NCBI RefSeq assembly: GCF_000471905.2
Contig: NW_006499705.1
Span: 3,162,101-3,226,100 of the forward strand
From: Amborella trichopoda
Lineage: Eukaryota > Streptophyta > Magnoliopsida > Amborellales > Amborellaceae
DNA length: 64,000 nucleotides
Direction of reading: 5' to 3'
Shown here: positions 28,669 to 41,152 of the stretch, one piece after another
How positions within the stretch are numbered: position 1 is the first letter of the stretch
Layout of the letters: every line of letters starts with the position of its first letter
Translations under genes and position numbers: made by a program
The notes under the pieces: model-generated
What the model saw: only the letters and a program-made list of their open reading frames with translations
Told to the model about the DNA's origin: nothing
The model's database searches: none

Positions 28669-29380
28669 AACAGTCTCCTAGAAGGCTTAAGCTTTGGGAA
28701 TTAAAAGAAACGGAGAAAGAGGTTTCCCTACTTAAGATCATCATGAGGAGCATCTCACTTTCTTTCATTCATTGTAATCTAAAGCCAGGATGTGTCATTG
28801 TGTTGTTCTCCACTAACGCAATACGTACTTCTCTGCTCTGAGTATGTAGCTTGTGATTTGTGGGAATTTATAAAGTGCATTTCTATAGTCTTCATGAGAG
28901 GCATCTTAAAGATTTCTTTCCTTCATAGTAGATTACATAAAGTCATGATGTGTTCTCCTATAATACTGCAGTTCATTCTTCTCTATTCTAATCTCAAAGC
29001 CTGCAAGTGATTCATTCTTATTAAGTGTTAATTAATGCATTTAGGTGAGGCAAAACTCTTGAGGGGCAGCGGCTTTTTCCCTGGTTAGCCCATTCCAGTC
29101 CAGGCCTCTTTGCTCTTCAAAAAAGCAAAATCTCAAATCCAATTAACTGGCCAAGGGAGCCAGATATCCAATCTTGGTGATCTATATAGGTTTCTCATGA
29201 GTTCCAAAACCAAGTGTCAATGTAATTTTAAACAATTAAGGCCCATAGCAATACCATATATATAGAAAGCACAATCAAATTGTAGACAGCCGATTCCGTT
29301 CATTCTCTATAATTTCATTTCTATTCCATTTAGTGAACATGTCACTGATCCCTTTTTCTTTTTGTCTTTTTTTGTTTTTT
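28669..29380. other. Intergenic, nothing recognised
   Basis: No gene or repeat structure identified. Confidence 0.4.
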
Positions 29381-29384
29381 GTTT

Positions 29385-29466
29385 TTGGAGGGAGGAAGGA
29401 AGGAAGGAAGGGAGGGAGGGAGGGACGGGAGGGGGGGGGGGGGGCGGGGGGGGTGGGGCGGCGCGG
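29385..29466 (+). repeat. G-rich low-complexity tract (GGAA, GGGA, poly-G)
   Basis: GGAA and GGGA units grade into runs of up to fifteen G. Many GGG blocks could form G-quadruplexes on the plus strand. Lies about 140 bases from an assembly gap. Confidence 0.9.
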
Positions 29467-29607
29467 GACTAGTTATTGAACATGTTACTTATCAAAAAAA
29501 TTTACACGAAATAAACTTGACTGTTTGCTTATGACAAAGAAAGAGAGTTTTTACCAACGCCACCAAGAAGAGTGCAACCACTGCAGCAAGAGAAATCCAC
29601 ATGCATG

Positions 29608-30494
29608 NNNNNNNNNNNNNNNNNNNNNNNNNNNNNNNNNNNNNNNNNNNNNNNNNNNNNNNNNNNNNNNNNNNNNNNNNNNNNNNNNNNNNNNNNNNNN
29701 NNNNNNNNNNNNNNNNNNNNNNNNNNNNNNNNNNNNNNNNNNNNNNNNNNNNNNNNNNNNNNNNNNNNNNNNNNNNNNNNNNNNNNNNNNNNNNNNNNNN
29801 NNNNNNNNNNNNNNNNNNNNNNNNNNNNNNNNNNNNNNNNNNNNNNNNNNNNNNNNNNNNNNNNNNNNNNNNNNNNNNNNNNNNNNNNNNNNNNNNNNNN
29901 NNNNNNNNNNNNNNNNNNNNNNNNNNNNNNNNNNNNNNNNNNNNNNNNNNNNNNNNNNNNNNNNNNNNNNNNNNNNNNNNNNNNNNNNNNNNNNNNNNNN
30001 NNNNNNNNNNNNNNNNNNNNNNNNNNNNNNNNNNNNNNNNNNNNNNNNNNNNNNNNNNNNNNNNNNNNNNNNNNNNNNNNNNNNNNNNNNNNNNNNNNNN
30101 NNNNNNNNNNNNNNNNNNNNNNNNNNNNNNNNNNNNNNNNNNNNNNNNNNNNNNNNNNNNNNNNNNNNNNNNNNNNNNNNNNNNNNNNNNNNNNNNNNNN
30201 NNNNNNNNNNNNNNNNNNNNNNNNNNNNNNNNNNNNNNNNNNNNNNNNNNNNNNNNNNNNNNNNNNNNNNNNNNNNNNNNNNNNNNNNNNNNNNNNNNNN
30301 NNNNNNNNNNNNNNNNNNNNNNNNNNNNNNNNNNNNNNNNNNNNNNNNNNNNNNNNNNNNNNNNNNNNNNNNNNNNNNNNNNNNNNNNNNNNNNNNNNNN
30401 NNNNNNNNNNNNNNNNNNNNNNNNNNNNNNNNNNNNNNNNNNNNNNNNNNNNNNNNNNNNNNNNNNNNNNNNNNNNNNNNNNNNNNNNNNNNNN
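29608..30494. other. Assembly gap, 887 N
   Basis: Right edge is a (TA)n(GA)n microsatellite, the probable cause of the gap. Confidence 0.95.
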
Positions 30495-30551
<57 letters not shown>

Positions 30552-30564
30552 GAGAGAGAGAGAG
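30495..30564. repeat. (TA)n(GA)n microsatellite
   Basis: About 13 TA units followed by about 12 GA units and further GA-rich sequence. Confidence 0.95.
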
Positions 30565-31263
30565 TTTCTGAAGCAGGAATCTACAGAACACAGAGCAATG
30601 GCCCTCACTAGTACAGAGCTTTAGGATTGTAGATCCTAACACTCAAAATAAAACTCAAATGAAATAAACCTAATCCCAAAATTTTCGTTTCTTAGAAAGT
30701 TTCAGACTTTTGCATCTCACTTATGAAAGATTTTTTACGACAAACGATCAACAATCCCTAGCGCTAGTTCAAGGAAAGAAACCTACCTCTTATCAGATCG
30801 CCTTCAATGGAAACCCTAAAAACTTTCAGAAGAAGAGAAGAAGGAATAATTTATAAATGAAAGAGCACTCTGCTTTCCATATTGACTGGTAAGCGTGGCT
30901 ACCATTACTGGTGTGTCTTCAACAACCAGTCTCGTTTTAAATGGAGCAAATGAACAGACAAAGCCTTTATGGTGAGCGCATATACCATGCTCTCTCGGGA
31001 GTAGCTGTGAGATTCCTATCTTGGGCAGAAAACTAGCTTCAAAAAAATCATTTAATTTAAAATTTTGGAAACTTGCTCCCACGGGAGTATACTGTTAGTT
31101 TGCTCGTTTGGAAAGAAAACTAACTTAAAAAGAATTTATTGATTTAACTTTTTGAAACATATTTAAAATTTTGAATTTTGATTTAAATGTTACCTTTGAA
31201 AAATTGAACAGTTTCTATTCAATCTTAAATCAGTATTTACCATGTCGAAAACATTTATAGATG

Positions 31264-31641
31264 GCTGCAGTTTTTATAGAGCCTAGGCTCTAAACAATAA
31301 AATTAAAGCTTATCATCAAATAGTATCAAGAAATGTGGTTTCAATATTGAAAATCTTTTTAATAGGTTTAAAATATATTTTCGCCTTTATTTATAAAGTT
31401 TAAAGCTTCAAAAATAGTGTAGATCGAGATATTTATGAAAACTTGAAAATCATGAAAATTGACGATTAAAATACACTACTTTCAAGACTTGAAATCCATT
31501 TTTTTTTCATGTTCATGCATCTTGATATCGAGATGATCAATTTGAAGATATTTGGGCATCAAAACAATCTCTTTTAGTAAAAATTTTGAGGTAGGATCTA
31601 ATTTGATTGTTTAGAGCCTCAGCTCTATATAAACTTTTCTC
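31264..31641. mobile_element. MULE-type MITE, copy 3
   Basis: Termini TTTTTATAGAGCCTAGGCTC and, inward from the right, AAAGTTTATATAGAGCTGAG. Core CTTGATATCGAGATGATCAA near 31530. No clean target duplication, so the outer bases are uncertain. Confidence 0.75.
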
Positions 31642-32734
31642 GATTGGGTTGTGTAGGGGGGAGTAAATGGTCAGTATACTCCCTTGGGAGCATAAAAGCT
31701 TTTGCTTGCCGTAGACGCTGGGCGTACGTATCCGCTTGGATCAAGGGACGAGAAGGGTTGCAAACAATGGTTTAAAAAGCGGATTGGTGACCCGGATCGG
31801 GCACTTCAAAAATCGATATTGATCGGTGAATCGGCGATCCGGATCGGAAATCAGCTGAATCGGTTGGATTAAAGCTTCAAAAAAATCCGAAAAATTTATT
31901 AAAATTCATTCTAAATGTTGTTTTTTAGGAATCCAATAAAAAATGAGGGTACTACATTATTAACTTTCATTTTTTTTATCAATTTGTGAATATTGAGATG
32001 TTCTTTCCCTGCATAAACTTATTTTAACTATTAAATTTGCATCACATAAAAGAAAAATCATAGAATTATCACGGATAAAATATATAATTATATATGGACT
32101 ATTATAAAGAGTAGACTAATCAATAAAAGAATGGCCATTAAAATCTCGTTATGGCGAAAAACCGTAACCCGCTAAAAAAACCCAAACTATTACAGCCTAA
32201 CTAACTATAATACAAAATTATTACAACATCACTAATTATAATATTATATACTGAAATTATAATTATTATTTTACATTTTATAATTATTAGCTTACATTTT
32301 ATAATTATTTTATTGGACAAATAATAATAAATTAAAAATATTTTATAATATTATCTAATTTAAAATGTATTATTGACAACTGTAAGAAAAATAGTACATT
32401 ACATGATTTATAATGTAAAAATTCATAAATAAAATAAAAGATTTGGTTATCAATGTAAAAATTAATAAAATGCATACAAATTTTGGAAATAACACTTCAA
32501 TTTTTCAAAAATTTATTTTTTTAGGTTTTTATAATAAATTTAGTAAAAGAGATCGTTAGTAGAAAGATGGAGATTTCAAATAGAATAAACTTTTTATTTT
32601 TATTTTTTTTATACCTTTCATATTATTTACAAAAATAATTATACCATTATATACAACAAAAATTAACTGTTATATAAAAAATTAAATTTTTTATTTTTCA
32701 TATTTTTATGTCTTTTATATTATTTACAAAAATA

Positions 32735-32970
32735 TTTATATTTATACCAACCACTACATACATAACAAAAATATTTATATTTAACCAACCACTATATATA
32801 CAACAAAAATGCAACACATGCTCAAGGGGATTCGAATACAACAAAAATATTTATATTTGTACCAACCACTATATACACAACAAAAATGCAACACATGCCC
32901 AAGGGGATTCGACCTTGGGACCTCAAGTAAAAAAATCAAAGATATAACCATCAAGCCATCTAACTACATG
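32735..32970 (-). repeat. Tandem block with tRNA-like SINE sequence
   Basis: On the minus strand GTAGTTAGATGGCTTGATGG (A-box-like) is followed by GAGGTCCCAAGGTCGAATCC (B-box-like), the usual plant SINE arrangement. The downstream part with ACAAAAATATTTATATTT and CCAACCACTA is repeated three times, one repeat including the B-box part again. Confidence 0.45.
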
Positions 32971-33127
32971 TGATTATAAATTACTGATTAATAGATTATA
33001 TTTAAATTTCGTTTTCATTTAATGATGTTTGGGAATTATCCCACATCAAAAGATGGGTATTCAACTTTGGTATATAAATACCGATGCAATATGAATTATA
33101 AAATGTGTGTAAAAATATTAGGGCAAC

Positions 33128-33330
33128 TTCACACGTGTGTTTGGATACACGTGTGCATGGGTGAGTGTGCGTGGGGCACGCTCGCACGTGCGCTTGACAC
33201 ACGTGTACATGCGTGAGTGTGCACATGTACACGCGTGAGTGTATGGGGGGGCACGATCGCACATGTGCTTGGACACACACGTGTGCACGTGTGAGTGTGC
33301 GTGGGGCACGCTCGCATGTGCGTGTCATGC
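33128..33330. repeat. CACGTG-rich minisatellite
   Basis: Two to three imperfect units containing GTGAGTGTGCGTGGGGCACG and CTCGCACGTGCG. The unit is dense in ACGTGT/CACGTG. All six frames are open through much of it, giving Cys/His-rich ORF artefacts. Confidence 0.8.
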
Positions 33331-33574
33331 GTTATGTGTGTGAACTAGGCTGAACCGGATAAAACCAGATGGGAACCGGCGGTTCCACTCTAGAACCGGG
33401 CGGTTCCCGGTTTTTTGTTGGAACGGGCACGAGCACACGTGTTTCCAAGTCGAACCGGGCGAGTCCGGTTTGACTCACCATTTTTTAAAACATTGGTTGG
33501 AAGTTTCAAGAACACTTTCTAGACTGCCTGCATATGTGGATGGAACGGTTTATAAAAATTTTCAAATTTTAAAA

Positions 33575-33945
33575 ATAAAAATAGAAAAACCAAGCAAATC
33601 TTCGAGTTGGACCGAATCCTGATAAAACCAAGCAAATCTTCGAGTTGGACCGATTATAGTTCTCACAAGGAACTTGATTGGTAGGTCGAGTCCAAATAGG
33701 TGATTCCAAATATAGATCAACGAATTGTAAATCATAGGAATAAAAATAGAAAAACCAAGCAAATCTTCGAGTTGGACCGAATCCTGATAAAACCAAGCAA
33801 ATCTTCGAGTAGGACCGAATCCTGATAAAACCAAGCAAATCTTCGAGTTGGACCGATCATAGTTCTCACAAGGCACTTGATTGGTAGGTCGAGTCCAAAT
33901 TGGTGATTTCTAATCTAGATCAGCGAATTGTAAATCATAGGATGG
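33575..33945. repeat. ~170-bp tandem duplication with inner 38-bp repeats
   Basis: Two units contain AAACCAAGCAAATCTTCGAG and end near ACGAATTGTAAATCATAGGA. The inner motif CCAAGCAAATCTTCGAGTTG (unit about 38 bp) occurs twice in the first and three times in the second. Confidence 0.9.
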
Positions 33946-34824
33946 AATCATAGATTTTTGTCCACATCACTCTCTCAAGCTTATCAACCATTTAGGAAAA
34001 TTGATCAAAATATACTTGATTTATCAACCATTTAACCTTTTATCTCTTTTTATTGTTCCAATTCATGATCGCATCTATTTTGATGAGATTTTTTATTAAA
34101 TGAGTAAAATTTTAAATAGTTCATCTTTTAGGTACATTTAATAAATTTTCTAAATTTTAAAATATTGATAGTATATATTTATTTTGGTACAAAAAACTCA
34201 TAATTACTCTTGATGGTAGGATTTAAAATCAAGTAGTTTGAGTTCTATCATTGATCATACACAAAGTTTAAAATGTTTTTTTCAAATTTTGTGAGATACC
34301 CCAATTGAGGCATTGGGCCAACCTATGGGCTTTCTGGCTGAGGCCATTTTTAGCCACATTTGGGTACATTGTAAGGCCCTCAGGCTAGTCCTATAATATG
34401 TATTTTTTCTTTAATATATTAAATTATATTTTAGATACATAGCCCCAATCTAGCCTGGCACAAAATATTTTAGGGTAGACTCAGATTAAGACTCAAAACA
34501 CTAGATTTCGCTAGAGCCAAATTATATTTTCAATCACAGGCCTCTCATTTATGATTTTAGCTCAATTCTAAGTTGCCTTGGCTCAAATCTCATATGTTGT
34601 TAGCCTTAATCTCAAATTATTAGATTTGACATCTGACTGCTAAAGATAATTGAAACTTCTTTGTGCCAAAAATTATGAACCTCAATTTTTTAACCATTAG
34701 GAAAATGACCACATGCGCTCCTCCCTATCAAAGGCCACTTAGCCCCTTTTTCATTACCAACCTGAGGAAAAGCTCATTGTCAATTTATATATAGGAGATT
34801 TTCATAAACGACCCTTTTAATTTA
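33946..34824. other. Intergenic, nothing recognised
   Basis: AT-rich; no coding similarity or repeat termini identified. Confidence 0.4.
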
Positions 34825-35203
34825 GGGAAAAGTTTATATAAAGCCGAGGGCTCTAAACTACCTTAGAAATTTCACTAGAATAGATTGTTTTGATGCCTAA
34901 ATATCCTCAAATTGATCATCTCAGCATCAAGATGCATGGACATGAAAAAAAAATAGATTTTAAGGTTTGGAAATAGTGTATTCTGTAACGCATTTTTAGA
35001 ACGTTAATTTTCAAGATTTCAAGTTTTCATAGATATCTCGATCTACACTATTTTTGTAACTTTAACCTTTATAAATAACGATGAAAATATATTTTAAAAC
35101 TATAAAAAAATATTTCTAGTATTTAAACCACATTTTTTGATACTATTTGAAGGTAGGCTCTAATTTGATAGTTTAGAGCCTAGGCTCTATACAAACCGCA
35201 CCC
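34825..35203. mobile_element. MULE-type MITE, copy 4 (best defined)
   Basis: 379 bp. Left GGGAAAAGTTTATATAAAGC, right read inward GGGTGCGGTTTGTATAGAGC. Flanked on both sides by TTTAATTTA, an exact 9-bp target duplication, the Mutator hallmark. Core GATCATCTCAGCATCAAGAT near 34914. Non-coding. Confidence 0.9.
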
Positions 35204-37560
35204 TTTAATTTATGATGTTTTTAAAAAGTCATATTGTTTTTTTCATTTTTTGCTTATATATATTTTTAGATTGTTTTTATATTTTTTTTCCAAATACACT
35301 TAGTTTAAAACTTTAAGTTATGAACCATGGTTTTTATTCTCTATAAAAGATAATAAGTTGCCAACCTGACTACTCGCATTTTTTTTTTTTTTGTAATATA
35401 TGGGTTCAAAACATGAAGTTTCGTACTAGATTACTTGTATTTTCAGTTTTGACCATTGAGTAATCAAACTTCAAATTCCAAACCAACTCACTTAGTGAGT
35501 TGTTTAGCAGAAGACTAGGTCCTCACTACCAAACCCCTTCAAAAAGAGGGAGTAAAGTGCACTTTTATTGGAACACATTTTAAACTTAGTCCATCAAATA
35601 AAATATTTATTTTAATTTAAAATTTCAATTTTTACTCTATGAAAATGATCATTTAAAAATCTATCAAAATTTCAAAAAAAAAAAAAAAATGCCCGAGAGA
35701 GCAAGTGTATAATATGCCCCTGCCGGTGCCAAATATAATGTAAGAATTAACAAAAAGAAAGATTTTGTTTGTATATGATGCTCTATTTGACAAGGTTTGG
35801 CTATATTTGGTTTTAATGATTGCATCAAAGGAAGTTCCTTTAGGGTTTCTGTAGGGTATGTATTGTGGTTGAAAGTAGTTTAAAAACTGAGCATCGATGA
35901 TTTGAAATTGGGTTCTTGTTCAAAAAAAAAAAAGATTTGAAATTGGGTTGAGATATGTGGTGATAAGCAAATTTCCTGGAGCTTCAAGATCATAACCTTA
36001 AGTTTAGATATGGTTTCCTCAAACTTTGAGAGTGAGTCTCCCTTGAAACAGTGGCATGTCTAGATATGTGAAAGGTCATTCCAATAGATTGCATTTGGAA
36101 AAGCACAAATTTCTATTATGGATCTTTTTCTATGGAAAAGGCCCTTTGCCTCACCATGGGAGAGGTTTGCAAGAAGTAAAAACACTCATATTTACAAATG
36201 GTTGACTTGTTTTTGAAAGAGAGAGAGAGAGAGTGTGTGTGTGTTTTAGAATCGAGAAACTTATAGCAAAGGTAAAGATAGAGAAGCCACTTGAGAGTGA
36301 GAGGGAAGGGGTGAGGGGGATGAAATTAATTTTCTTTTTAAGTCTTTTTGAGGGACAAAGTGGTAGAGAAAGATGTCGAAGATTGAAGAATAAATCGATG
36401 CCAAATTTTGGAAACTTTTGGTTAAATATTAGCTGAAATCTGACAAAATTTGCATGTCAAAACTTGCTAAGGCCATCTTGGGATTTGGAATTTTTGAGTT
36501 TTTTTCTATTTCTCTACCGGTCTCTTAATCAAAGCTTTTTGTTGATTGAATCTTTTTCTAGTGATTCTTGGACAAATCATGTTTTGGGATGATTGAGCCA
36601 ATATTTTGGGGAAATTTATTGGGTGTGTGTGGCCATTAAAGGACTTATAAGTGTTTATAAAATGAAATGATATAGTGGAACATGAACTCAATGTGTAGTC
36701 CATTGTGGATCATTCTAAGCAAACAATGTTTCCTAATATTAGACTATACTTGACTTGTTAAACCGGTATGGTTGAGAAAAACCCATGTTACCTGAGCTCA
36801 GAGAATCAAACTGATAAGGGTTACATGGGTTATCCCTTGATGAGGTTGGCGTATGTCCAGATGAGTGAGTCGAGAGACTCTGTGACCCTTGTATGTAATG
36901 GAGGCTTTCAGAGACGGGCCAAAACTTCATCATTTATACCATCAAACAACATGCACATCGATAGCCATTTTTAAGAAAGCGTACCACTTTTCAGGGTAAA
37001 TCATGTGCATGTGCATGTGAGAGAGATGCCCCATGTGCCCCATCAAGCTATGGATTGCATTAGGTCAGGATGACCTTGGTTTTGTCTCTAGGGGTCATGA
37101 TATCCATATGCCGGGACTATGACCCCTTATCCATTGGCTAGACTTTGGTGACCCACTAATGATCCTCTGCATAGACTGTGGGTTATAGGCAACGTTGGGT
37201 CGGTTTCAGAAAACATGTGTGGTTTGTAGTTCACGTTGGACATGGAGTGCCCCAGTGGATATTTATTCCTAGATCATATGGATCATTGTCCTATCAAAGT
37301 ATTTAATATTTGTTTATTTAATAATATATTATTTTTAAAATTATTATTTGAATGTTTTTTGAATCTCTGGATATTTTATTTAACAAATTTAGATTTATGA
37401 AAACATATATATTGATTTTATAATGATTTAATTATTCAAATAATGGTTTTATGTTTTTTTTAAATTATAAAAATAATATAATTGAATGGAACGCCCAATA
37501 AATCTTTTGGGCCATATTGGGTGGGGCCCTTTATGTGCCCCAATGGGTGGCATGCCCCAC
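35204..37560. other. Intergenic; (GA)n(TG)n near 36218-36243
   Basis: No gene recognised. Poly-A and poly-T tracts (35380, 35677, 35921) and one GA/GT microsatellite are the only structured sequence seen. Confidence 0.4.
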
Positions 37561-37779
37561 CTATGGAGTTTCTATTTTAAAAGATCAAGCTCTAAAAGCT
37601 TGAGTGATAAGTTTGTGGTATTTTACAAAGTTTAAGCATTGAGAAAAATTTGAATGAAATTTTGGAATGTATGAGAAGGCTTGTGCATAAAATAAGAAAT
37701 GATAATATTATAATATATTAATTTATTGTTTGAATTATTTATGGGAAAATAACTTAAAAAGTGGGGGATAATGGTTAGC

Positions 37780-38640
37780 ACCTTCCATAGGATGTTGATG
37801 GTCCATCTGTGAAATGGAGAGCTCATATCTCTCACCTCACAAGTCACCCAAGATCAATGATGCATAGTCAATCTCACATGAGTAGCAATCCAAATAAAAT
37901 CCTAATTTTGTTCAAGCATTATAAAAATGGGTTGATCCCTACCCAAATCTCTGCACCTTATATTTCTATCTCTCTCTTGTCCAATTAAAGGAGCACGCCC
38001 CACTTAAGGAATTGTCTCTCTTATTTGGAAAACTTCCTATCTCCCATGAAAGCCCAAAGGGGGGCACACACCTCTCGTAGCCTCTTGACTTCTTCTCTCT
38101 CCCATATCTTAACTTTAGATTTATAGCTAAAGGTTTTAAGGTGTAGCAAAAGAGAAGCATTTCTCTCAAACTAGGTTGCTAAGGGGACCTAGTGCTTGAG
38201 TTTAGTGATCAAAGGGTTTCATGTTCCATTGGTGTGACTTGTCCAAACTTGCTTTCCTGGTTGATATTAAAGGTTGAGCATTAGATCTCGTGCCATCGGA
38301 AGGTAGTGACTCGGTGTGGGGTGTAAGAAGCTTGATTGAGGTAATCTCCGACACCCTCTTTTGTTTCTTGCTTATTTGCTTATTGTGTTCTTTATTCTCT
38401 ATCATAGATTGTGTATTTTCTTTGTTATTGAAAGAAATATTTTTGAATGGCTTCAAGTTCTTGATATCTTATTGTATTATTTTATTTTATTTTATTTTAT
38501 TTGAAGTTATTATGTTGAAAAAAGACTACTTGTGAGTGATCTAGGCTGTGAAGAAAAGAAAAAAAATTGAAAAAAAAAAGTTATTATACACTACCGGCTA
38601 GATCACACGAGTCCTTTCAAAATTGGTATTAGAATTACAG
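37780..38640 (+). mobile_element. Probable LTR 3' part with tRNA-Met-like primer site
   Basis: TTGGTATTAGAATTACAG at 38623-38640 resembles the tRNA-Met primer site TTGGTATCAGAGC and directly follows a sequence ending CCTTTCA, as at an LTR/internal border. Upstream a leader-like stretch with CCTTATATTTCTATCTCTCT could be the LTR promoter. The left LTR border and coding remnants were not found. Confidence 0.4.
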
Positions 38641-39798
38641 AGGACATCAAAGATGATTTTGTTTTTCTTTTTCTTTTAGGCACATATTTAGTTTTTTTTT
38701 TTTGGAATTGACAAAATAAGTATTTTACAAGGAAATTACACTTAAGTTGTATAGTAGTGTCCTTGATATCAAAGAAAAGAGGCTAATAGGATTTGGTTGC
38801 CAAGGTCATTATCTCTATTGTTGGGAATTTATCACAATACCCATAAGAGATGAACTATTCAACAATTTAACCTTTTGAAAATATTTCAACTCAAAATCAT
38901 ATCTTATTCTATGGGTATTTTGAAATTGAATTAAAAAAATATAGATAAAATAATAAATAGTTAATATTGTAAATTACATCCTATTATCTTATGCTATATC
39001 AAGTAAAGTTTGCACTTTCTAAGTTTCACGTATATTTGATATGTCAAGTGTGGCCATCTAATTAAAATATCTGTGCATTATCTCATGTCTAATAATGTTT
39101 AGTTGAATCGTAATTGACCAAGCATCTATCCTTTCGGAGATATATGGGGGACTCTAATTTTGAGTTATACAAATGCAATTAATTCCTTTGTAAGAGAAAT
39201 TGAACTTAATTTATCTTAACATTATAAACTTCAAATAAAAGGGTAACCCATACCGAAGCTGGGCATTGTATGAGAGGGGAAGAGGGGTATCCTTATTGTA
39301 CATGGGCTAATGAATTAAGAGCATAGGCTACTGAATTAAGAGCATACAAGAGAATTTGAAGAAAGAAACTTTTATCAAGCAACAAACAAGATATTTATGT
39401 TGATTTAAATCTTTTTTTATTTTCTTCAATCTGGTCTTGTATAAATTAATGTACTGAGACTTAGAGGTTTTCTTGTTCCAAATAACAAAGTATTTGCTAG
39501 TACCCAGTATACATATACATAAATAAGTTAATCAGTAGCCAAATCATAATTCTGGAAGGATCTATATTACATAAGGTCTCTTTCATCTGGTATTTGTTAT
39601 TGATTCTCCAAATCTCCAAATTGTGACCTTTTAATGATTTTGATGCTACTTCCCCCAGTAATGTATGTATTTGTAAGCATAAATATAGCCTCATCAGAGC
39701 CCCAATTTGTTCAACTTCATTTACCTAAATTAAAGCACAGAATTTGGAAGTCCCAAACCACAAAGGCATGTGTTGATGCCCTGAGGGCTAGGTCAAGG
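38641..39798. other. Intergenic, nothing recognised
   Basis: AT-rich sequence with no identified gene or element. Confidence 0.4.
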
Positions 39799-40226
39799 TA
39801 GGGCTGAGAATGGGTCGGATCGGGTTTGGATCCATCAAGATCTGGATCTGGATTTGGATCCAATTAAATCTAGAATATTTGGATTTAGATCTGGATCTGA
39901 AAAGTATACATGGGATTTAGATCTAGATCTAGATTGGATCGGATCCAAAAAATTATTTTATATATTATTTTATCTCTATAAAATAACATGTAATAGAAAA
40001 ATATTATACAACATATAAATAAATTTATAAAATAATATATAATATTTTATTAACTAGGTCGGATCTAGATCGGATCCAACTGTACCTAGATCTGATCTAA
40101 ATTGTATTTGGAACCAAATTTTAGATTCGGACCCACCCCGTAAAATCCAAATTTGGATCATACCCTGACCCGGATAGGGTTTGAAATTCGCATTTCGGAT
40201 CCAAACTGGATAAATTCTCAGCCCTA
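39799..40226. mobile_element. hAT-like MITE, TAGGGCTGAGAAT subfamily
   Basis: 428 bp. Termini TAGGGCTGAGAATGGGTCGG and, inward from the right, TAGGGCTGAGAATTTATCCA. Flanked by exact 8-bp duplications GGTCAAGG. Internal GGATCTAGATCTG-type repeats; non-coding. Confidence 0.9.
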
Positions 40227-40439
40227 GGTCAAGGAGACATTCAAAAAAATAATGAGAAGAAGATAGCATTGTAAGGAGCAAAACTATACGCATGGTTTTC
40301 CTTTCAGCAAGGAGAGGGAAAATTTGTCTAAGTCACTTAAAAAAAATACTTTCAAAAAAGCATTCCTACATCTCTCTGGAAGCACGTGGCTCCCAAGTTC
40401 TACCTGTAGTATTTTTTATTGTTTAAATTATTTTATTTT

Positions 40440-40550
40440 AATTAGATCCCCCTTTGGCCCGGCCAGGCTAGGGCCGGCCCCATAGGGACTCAGACAAGCC
40501 CTCGGCCAAGGCCAGCTAGGCCCATTGCCAGGCCAGTCTAGGTCAAAGCT
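40440..40550. repeat. GC-rich GGCCAGG fragment of hAT-like MITE
   Basis: CCCGGCCAGGCTAGGGCCGG and CCCATTGCCAGGCCAGTC resemble the subterminal blocks of the elements at 5935 and 10229. No matching terminal pair was found. Confidence 0.4.
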
Positions 40551-41152
40551 ATCTGAGTAATGGTAAGCAAAAAAACAGAATGTAAAGATGCATAATTTTA
40601 CCCATAGTTTTCCCTTGTAAATTTTCCCTTACTCCAAAAGATAAACTTTTCATAAAGTATTTATTAGTCTCTCCCAAAGAACTGTGCTTCAAAGTTCTAC
40701 TGTTTTTCCATTAAAACTTCTAAATATTCCTCACTATGTTGTTAATGTGAGATGGTTGCAATTATTACAATAAAGGAAAATTGTTTCATGCGGGCTGGAC
40801 CGCATTTTTACTTATGCGGTTTAGAAGTATAAAGCATCAATTGTAAAGATGCATGCCAATATGTAGTCCATCTAAAAACAATTGATACTAACGGTTCAAA
40901 TGTTTTCTTAATAGAATTATTATGTTTAGTTTTTAAAATTTATTTATATTAACGATCTCCATATTAGAGTCTACATATCCTTAAAAATGAAACAAAAAGT
41001 CCATCTCAAAAATAGATTTATTAAAAGGCCGCATTTCTACATGTGCGCGTCCTTACATAAAACCTAACACTTCAATATTATTTCAATATGGTTTTATCAT
41101 TACCCAATAAAGGAAACTAGTCCCTACCCATGCTTTGGATAGTAAAAAAGGG

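Larger units (their letters stand above)
31765..33495. mobile_element. Possible hAT-like element with nested repeats (1.7 kb)
   Basis: Left end CAATGGTTTAAAAAGCGGAT then TGGTGACCCGG; right end read inward CAATGTTTTAAAAAATGGTG then AGTCAAACCGG. Flanks GTTGCAAA and GTTGGAAG match at 6/8. Interior is very AT-rich and includes a tRNA-like repeat block and a TG/CACG minisatellite; no transposase seen. It could also be two unrelated MITE ends. Confidence 0.45.

Noticed and set aside
29525..30642. Long ORFs spanning the N gap at 29608-30494
   Set aside because: They are mostly unknown residues from N. The only real sequence is a short hydrophobic stretch on the minus strand (MWISLAAVVALFLVALVKTL, about 29545-29605) and translated TA/GA repeats; too little to call an exon.
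30816..31082. 88-residue minus-strand ORF
   Set aside because: No family resemblance or splice-supported continuation; the sequence near 30800-30835 (AGGGTTTCC) looks like a plant 5' UTR but nothing downstream supports it.
33002..33328. Cys/His-rich ORFs on the minus strand near 33.2 kb
   Set aside because: Shadow translations of the CACGTG minisatellite in several frames at once.
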